From contig CP154956.1 of NCBI GenBank assembly GCA_039621445.1, positions 86,251,291 through 86,315,290 on the forward strand: DNA of 64,000 bases. The letters run 5' to 3'. Positions 57,489 to 64,000 of this stretch are shown piece by piece. Position 1 is the first letter of the stretch. Each line of letters begins with the position of its first letter. Source of the stretch: Euglena gracilis. Lineage: Eukaryota; Euglenida; Euglenophyceae; Euglenales. Below the pieces are notes generated by a model. It searched no databases and had not been told where the DNA came from. It saw only the letters and a program-made list of their open reading frames with translations. Both the position numbers and the translations under genes were made by a program.

Positions 57489-58679
57489 TTGTAACCGTGT
57501 TTAGAGGCCCGGCGCCTGCCCTGTATTTCGTGGCTATGAACACGAACACGGAAAACAGGGCATATTTTCTTAACCCGGCAATATGCCCTGTTTTTTGTGG
57601 TAAGGTGAACACGAAAAACAGGGCATATTGCCGTGTTCAGGTTTTTCTCCCAAAATTTAAGACCGGCCGATTGAAGTTTTCACACATCTGGTGCCATGTT
57701 ACCCATCGATCGAAAGCCCTTCTCAATCACCAGCCATGTTGCCCATCGATCGAAAGCTCTTCTCAAGGGCTTTCAGCAGATGGCCTTAGATTTCAGCCGT
57801 GTTGCATGGTACTCTATTTCAAAAATTCCCCAAATTTGGCCAAATGGAAATTGTTGCACAAAATACCCCAATATCTGGCCAAATACCCCCCAAAAACTGC
57901 TCAGATGTGATTACCACATCTCTACTAACCATTTTGGACACTTTTTGGCACTTTTATTTTGGGTCCCCTGGACGCCGTCTTCCTGCCCGAACCGGCGTTC
58001 TGGACGTTTGGCCCCAGCTTTCTTTGCCATTTTTCAAAAACAGACTGAGGAAGAACACAATGAGTACAAATAAATAAAGCAAATGGCACAAGAACGTTTT
58101 CCAGGACGCCGTGGCCATGGTTTGGGGCATTGGGACATCATTTTCATTCACTGGTTCCTTACCACGAAAAACAGGGCATACCGTGTCCCCCCCCAGTTAG
58201 TCACCCCCTTGGGAGGGGAATTTGGCCAAGGGTGACTAATAGGGGGGGGGTGACTAACTCGGGGGGGGGGGTCAATTTAGGCCAAATTTTGCCCCCCTGT
58301 CCCAATTCTTGGGGGTTTCCAGGTTGCTTTGGGCATTCCAGGGCACTTTTCGTGGATGGCAACCATCAAAAAAATTTCCGATGGCCAAATTCGGTGTTTT
58401 TTTTTAAAGAAAACTATTTCCCTTCAAAATTTTTTTTTGCCTGGGGCCCAAGGGTGAGTGACAGGGGGGGGTGACTAACTGGGGGGGGGGGCATGGTATT
58501 TTCTTAACCCGGCAATATGGCCTGTTTTTTTTTGTGGTAAGGTGAACACGAAAAACAGGGCATATTGCCGGGTTTAGGAATTTTCCAGGAAAATCAACAA
58601 AAAAGTGCCTGAAACCATGGCGTGAAGCATACCCACGAAATACAGGGCAGGCGCCGGGCCTCTGTAAACACGGTTACAA
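57489..58679. mobile_element. 1.2-kb inverted-end element
   Basis: The ends TTGTAACCGTGTTTA..GAG and their complement, running through GGCCCGGCGCCTGCCCTG to TATTTCGTGG, match over about 45 bp with a 2-bp indel. A second internal inverted set surrounds AAAACAGGGCATATTGCCG. Nested inside, 58,187-58,491 is a G/C-tract element (CAGTTAGTCACC / GGTGACTAACTG-type ends). No ORF. Confidence 0.75.
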
Positions 58680-58691
58680 AAAATTTGTGGG

Positions 58692-58776
58692 CCATAACCC
58701 GTATTCAGGCCGTATAACGGGTCAAGGGCGCCTTCGGCGCCCTTGACCCGTTATACGGCCTGAATACGGGTTATGG
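58692..58776. repeat. Perfect 41-bp palindrome with 3-nt loop
   Basis: The arms start CCATAACCCGTATTCAGG and meet at GGGCGCC-TTC-GGCGCCC. No mismatch over 41 bp. Confidence 0.95.
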
Positions 58777-59455
58777 GGCGATGGCAGTACAGTTGGGGTT
58801 TTTTGGGGACCCCCCCCCCCCCCCCCCCGGTACAGTTGGGATTTTTGGGACCCCCCCCCCCACTGCCGAACGGTCAGAGACAGATGGCCTTTTTGGACCA
58901 AAAATGGCCTTTTTGGACCAAAAAAAGGCCATAAAAATTTTTTCCGGCGCCTTCGGCGCCGGTTTTTGGCCAATTTTTGAGGGGGGGGGTTGGCAGTACA
59001 GTTGGGACCCCAGGACCCTCCCCCCCCCTGTGTTGAGACAGTACAGCAAAAAGTGCCAAAAAATGCAAAAAAATCAGACCTCGGGACCCCCCCTCCCCCC
59101 CCCCTGCCAAAGCCCCTATGCCCACGATTTTTATATAATGTTCGGTGTTGCAGTTGAAAATTGCCTCTTTTCCAAAAGGGAACTTCAATTACCCACACAA
59201 CGAGGTCCATCCCCCACCCGGTGTCTAAGTCCCCAAAGGGTAGAGAAATGTTCCCAACCCCAAGACATCTTTGATTCCTGCAAAAAAAAAAAGTCGATTA
59301 ACTAGGGGGGCCACAAGCGATTAACCGTTTTTCGATTAACCATGGTTAATTGTCCCCCCACAAACGATCGATTAACTGGGGGGGTCACAAGCGATTAACC
59401 GTTTTTCGATTAACCATCCAACCCTGGGGGGGGGGACGCGGGGGAGACGCCATTT

Positions 59456-59705
59456 TGGGGACGGTGAAATTAGGAATTTGCTACAAGAAAATTTTAGCCA
59501 AATTAGGATTCTACCACAACAAATCAGGAATCATCCACCGCAAGTTAGGAATCACCCACACCAAATTAGGAATCACCAACCTCAAATTTGCCTGAAATTA
59601 GGAATCAGCCTCTTAAATTTTGCTGTCTCGAGAGCAAAATTTTGGTTCCAAAGTGGGACGCGGGGGGGACGCGGGGGGGGGGGGACGCGGGGGGGACGCG
59701 GGGGA
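59456..59705. repeat. AAATTAGGAATCAC repeat block, copy 2
   Basis: Direct copy of 55,440-55,680. Preceded by GATTAACC units (59,290-59,420) that also occur at 57,050-57,170. Confidence 0.85.
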
Positions 59706-62600
59706 GACACCCCCCAAAATTTGTGAAAATGTTGTGGTGGGTGGGGGGGGGGTCGACCCCCAACCAGGCCTTCCCATTCTGCAAAAAAAAAAGGCCAAAA
59801 TGACCACTTTTTGGACCCGAAAATCACCGATTCTTAGGACGCGTGCCCCCCCCCCCTTCAGCTGTGCCTAACCTCTGAGACATGGAGACATACATCGATC
59901 AACCACAGCACTTGTGATCTCGACTTGCTTGTGTGTCACATATGTTTCAGTACGCTGCACGGAAAGGGAACAGATTTGAAATGAAGGGGGAAATGCGCTG
60001 CTAGCCCAGCCTCGAAAAAAAATGCACAAAAAATGTGCAAAAATGTTCAAATCTGAGAGGAAAAGCACAAAAATCACGAAAATGCAAAAAATGAACATGC
60101 AAAAAGGGCACCAAGGTTACAAGAATTGTATGAATTCAAATGTGCTGAAAAAAGTCAGAAACATCAATGAAAAAAAAATGTGCAAAAAATGCAAAAACAC
60201 ACTTTTTTGAAAAAAATGATGCATTTTTTCACATTTTTTTTGCGCCCTCCCCCCCTGTCCCCCCCTTTGCACTTTGGACCGTCGTTTGGCTCTGCAAACA
60301 CGTTTTGTAAGCATAACGTGAAGGAAATTGCCAAAACCCAAGATTTTTTTGTGGAGGCAGCCCAGCCCAGTATGGCAGGTAGCTTGGCAGGTGGGTGGGC
60401 ATTTTTTTATGATGGCATGGGGCAGCAGATGTTTGAGAGATATGGAAATGTCACCGAAACTGGCATGTTTCCCTTCTGGGGTGGGGGACACTTTGGGGGT
60501 GTTGGGGTCGGGGGGGGGGGGTCGCGGTGGGGAGAAAGGTTTTGCGGCAAATGATGTGTGACTTGTGTGACGTCATTCTTTCCTGTAATTCTTAGATCCC
60601 AATCAAGGATTTGCGTGCAATTTGGGTCCAAAAATAGGTACAATTAGGAACTTAAGACAATTTTCTCTCACTTTTGATTCCTAATTGAGTGGCAGATTCC
60701 AAATCATGTGAATTTCTTGTACTTTTGGAATCCCGGATCGGTTTTAGAGTGGGGTCGCGGGGGGGGGGGTCGCGAGGGAAACACCCCCTTTGGGGGGTGA
60801 GGGTGAAAAATTTCTGGCAAGGTGGGCTAGGCACAGCGTGGCAAAGGGTCTGGTGGGGGAAGGTGATACAAACAACGGCGCATACTGTTGTAGGAAGGCT
60901 TGGCTTTGCACTGGTGCCACAGCCCATAAATCACATTGCGGAGATGTCCTAATAAACAAAAAAGGCACAAACAAAAAAAAGCTTGAACTCAACATGCAAA
61001 GGCTTCATCAGCGGGGAGATTGGCAATCACGTCCCGAAAAGGCAAGAAATCTTTCAGCGATCTAAGGAATTTTCCATCCTTCCCAACATTTTGGGTGATC
61101 AAAAAATAAAATCAAAATGGTTCGTTTTCAAAAGAATCTTTGACCACCCAAATGAGCAAAAGTGGAAAAATGAGGTTTTTTAGGGGCAAATGGCAGATTG
61201 AGCACCAGTTGGCTGTTTTTGGGCTCGGTTTCTGTGGCACCCAAAATGGAGGTTCAAAAATAAGAACCACTCTTGAAAAAAAATGTAAAATAGCAAATGA
61301 GAGAGAAAAAAAAACTTTTCTTGCACAAACACACGTTATTCTGTCGGCAGCGATCCCCGACAATAGGGCAAGAGAAAGACACTGTTGCAGTTGTGCCAGG
61401 TACGAGCTGCGCGCGCCCCCAGTGGCCGTGGCCGCAAGGCGACGACGCAGCTCGTTGGTTGTCCCCTCCAACCTGGCTCTAGATCTAAATGCTTTATGCC
61501 ATTAAACTTATAAAGATTTATTCTTCCACTTTAACATTATCAAATGACACCAGTTTCAGTGGTTTATTAAAATGAATTATTTTTGATATTATGAATTTGG
61601 ACCATCATTAAAGAGGGACAACCCTAGACGAGAAAAAAAAATCAAAGAAAACTTTCAAACATAACCGAAATCAAAATCTTTTGATTTCGGGCATGTTTCC
61701 AATTTTTTTCACTGTTTTTGGCCGATTTTGGCTTGATTTTGCGTGGGTGGATGTGCGTTTATTGCGGATTGTTTGTGAATGTTTATGTTTGTGTTTGTGA
61801 ATGTTTATTGTGATTATTTGTTTGTCCCCCTCAGGGGTCACTAAGTGAATCTATGGCCGGCTCGGGCGAACTGAACTGGATGGGGAGAGGGGGTAAAAAA
61901 CTGGGGGGTGCCCCGGTGAAGTTCAACGGTGAACGTTCACCGGGGGGGGGGTTGCCCTCAGCTGGTGAACTTCATTGGTGAACTTCACCGGTGAACTTCA
62001 CCGTTTTGATGGTTGGGGGTGAAATTTTGATGGGAGAAATCATCATTTTGAGGTTGATGGCTCATGGACTTCCATCAAATTTTCTGAAACTTGCTAAAAA
62101 TGCCATTTTCGGCATTTTCGACCATTTTTGGCCAAAAAAGTGCTCTTGTGGCGAACTTCACCGGTGAAGTCCACCGTTGGGTAAGGCAGAGGGGGGGGAC
62201 CCCCCAGTGAAGTTTCAAATGGTGAACTTCGTCCAAAATGACCAAAAGTCATTGCCTGATTTCCAGTGTTTGTGGTTCCCCAGTCGGAGTTTCACATTTT
62301 CTTGCTAGCCATTAAAATTCTTCATTGGTATTCAGGGCTTCCCACAAGTTCATGCCACAAAAAATCACGAGCCATCAGGAACCATCACAAGTGGCCACAA
62401 ACAACCATGAATAATTATGAATGACCAGTTGATCTTTGCTCATCACAAAGGAGCGCAGCCATTGACTCTAGCCACTAGCCTACATCACATCTCATCCCGA
62501 TCCCTGCTCTTCACATCTGGCGCCAGGTACAACAATTCCTAGCATAGCTGGCGTTTTTTTTGTTTTTTTTGTTTCAAAAAAAACATGTTTTTTTTAAAAA
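59706..62600. other. No gene recognised
   Basis: AT-rich to mixed sequence with TGCAAAAAATGC-type runs (60,000-60,240, similar to 9,120-9,790) and GGTGAACTTCACCGGTGAA palindromic units (61,910-62,220). No supported exon. Confidence 0.45.
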
Positions 62601-62635
62601 AAAACGTGTTTTTTTTGGAGGCTAGGCGCGCCGCT

Positions 62636-63070
62636 CGGGGGGGTCCGGGACCCCCCCCCTCCCCCCCCCTGCGCGGCCCCTGCGCGGCCGCCCGCGCGGC
62701 CGCTCGCCCCCCCCCTGGACCCCCCCCTCCCCCCACTGTGCCTAGCATAGCCAAGAAAAAATTTTTTGGTGAAAAAATCGCGATTTTTTGAGGCCCAAAA
62801 ATGACCAAAAATGACCATTTTCGGACACAAAACGGCAAATTTGGGGGCCGCGCGCTCTGCGCGCGGCCAAAAAAGCATTTTTTTGGTCAAAAATGGCCAA
62901 AAAATGGCAAAAAATGTCCACTTTTTGGACCCGAAAATCACCGATTTTAGGATGCGTTCCGCCGGCGCGGCCGCCCTCGGACCCCCCTCCCCCCCCCTCC
63001 CCCCCGCGCGGCCGCCCGCGCGGCCGCTCGCCCCCCCCCCCCCCCCTCCCCCCACTGTGCCTAGCCTCCT
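62636..63070. repeat. Paired GCGCGGCCGC-rich blocks
   Basis: Two direct copies (about 62,640-62,755 and 62,970-63,062) of C-runs, GCGCGGCCGCCCGCGCGGCC and CCCCACTGTGCCTAGC flank an inverted GGCCGCGCGCTCTGCGCGCG. Extreme GC; open frames are Pro/Arg/Gly artefacts. Confidence 0.75.
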
Positions 63071-63088
63071 TTGACTTCGTTTTTATAC

Positions 63089-63192
63089 AAAAATCGACCG
63101 ACACTAACAGATTCAGCAGGGGCGCCGGGCGCGAGCGAGCGAAGCGAGCCGCCCGGCGCCCCTGCTGAATCTGTTAGTGTCGGTCGATTTTT
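63089..63192. repeat. Perfect 43-bp palindrome with 18-nt loop
   Basis: The arms begin AAAAATCGACCGACACTAAC and include AGCAGGGGCGCC, the end sequence of the 52.7-kb element. Possibly two joined element termini. Confidence 0.95.
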
Positions 63193-63294
63193 CTAAAACC
63201 TATTTTGTCTGGGCCCGACGCCTGTCTTGATATTCATTCGACCGAACCGCCTGGACGGAAATATGGTCAAAAAAGTGGTTTTTGGCCCATTAAC

Positions 63295-63422
63295 GGGCGC
63301 CTGAATGGAAATCGACCGACACTAACGGGCGCCTGAATGGAAATCGACCGACACTAACGGGCGCCTGAATGGAAATCGACCGACACTAACGGGCGCCTGA
63401 ATGGAAATCGACTGACATAAAC
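63295..63422. repeat. 32-bp minisatellite, four units
   Basis: The unit GGGCGCCTGAATGG then AAATCGACCGACACTAAC is repeated four times, the last diverged. It shares CGACCGACACTAAC with the adjacent palindrome. Nothing coding is seen from 63,423 to 64,000; two CAAGAACTGTG-type direct repeats occur near 63,620 and 63,700. Confidence 0.9.
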
Positions 63423-64000
63423 GGTTTCCGATGTCTTGGAAATCGACCGACCTTTTGTGTCCTTTTTTGAATGCCCTTTTGTTCCGTTTCGGGACATTTT
63501 AGGTTTCAGCCTGAAATCCGTTAATGTCGACCCAACCTTTCTTCCTTTTCTTCGGAATTCCCTTTCTTCCATTTTCGGAATTCAAGCCTTTCTTCCATTT
63601 TGAAAGAAACAATCTCTACATCAAGAACTGTGTCTTAAACGCAGACTCTGCATTTTTTCGGAATGCATTTTTTCTTCCATTTTGACAAGAACAATCTCTA
63701 TCTCAAGAACTGTGCCTAAAACGCAGACTCTGCATTTTTTTAGAAACACAGATTTTGACCAAAGCCATGTTGCCAGGAACACAGCCTTGCAATAGAATAG
63801 AATTGCAATACAGGCGTCGAGCCCAGAAAATAGGTTTAACGTGGCCAAATCACTCCTCACCCAAAAGCTTTTCTTTCAGATAACCAGTGATAACAACTGG
63901 TTCAGGGCAAATTTGCCGAATGCTTTTTCTGAAGTTCCAGAAAATGATAATCTTCAGCTCCGTCCTTCCGTCTGTTCCATCCAAAGTTCAGCCAGCTGTG

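Noticed and set aside
62636-63070. Pro/Arg/Gly-rich frames
   Set aside because: Six-frame open because of extreme GC runs; no splice or homology support.
1-64000. tRNA, rRNA or snRNA genes
   Set aside because: No cloverleaf, B-box or rRNA core sequence was recognised by eye; a covariance-model search would be needed to exclude them.

Overview
The window is nuclear DNA of a eukaryote. It has no prokaryotic operon layout. Coding sequence is confined to short GC-rich blocks of about 40-195 nt that join in frame through splice sites, separated by long introns full of poly-G/poly-C tracts, microsatellites and inverted repeats. A (TTAGGG)n array lies inside one intron. Most introns are GT-AG, but one 95-nt intron lacks GT-AG and instead has CAG at +4 to +6 and CTG at -8 to -6, inside a short direct repeat. 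From memory this is the signature of euglenid non-conventional introns, and TTAGGG telomeres fit too. A euglenid is my best guess, at moderate to low confidence. No rRNA, tRNA or organelle gene was seen to settle it.

Layout. (1) 7-19,670, minus strand: at least 21 exons, about 815 codons, of a BTB-domain protein. A long N-terminal part resembles a beta-propeller (RCC1-like, weak), followed by a BTB fold and a BACK-like helical region. Both gene ends are missing or unseen: the 3' end runs off the window at base 1, and the first exon was not found beyond 19,670. (2) 19,671-38,012: intergenic or unassigned DNA dominated by mobile elements. It holds an inverted pair of a G/C-tract repeat (24.5-25.3 kb), a 3.0-kb element with internal GAATGCGCA-type palindromes (30.2-33.2 kb), and a 1.06-kb hAT-like element with 19-bp inverted ends, a 7-bp target duplication and a zinc-finger remnant (35.2-36.3 kb). 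(3) 38,013-49,588, minus strand: a leucine-rich-repeat (LRR) gene of about 13 exons ending in a TAA stop. One of its exons is split by a 2.3-kb element flanked by a 7-bp duplication. (4) 49,589-64,000: no gene recognised. This part is nested inverted-repeat elements, long perfect palindromes and minisatellites.

How the genes work. The two genes lie on the same strand but nothing links them functionally. A BTB-BACK protein is usually a protein-interaction or Cullin-3 adaptor, and the LRR protein has only LRR units, so it is probably a cytosolic binding scaffold. The shared theme is intron biology: elements with inverted ends and short target duplications sit in introns, at splice sites and inside an exon. 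The window may therefore show transposon-to-intron conversion at several stages.

Exon limits were found by hand from reading frame, phase and splice dinucleotides. Phase agreement across consecutive exons is the main support. No transcript or homology search was available.
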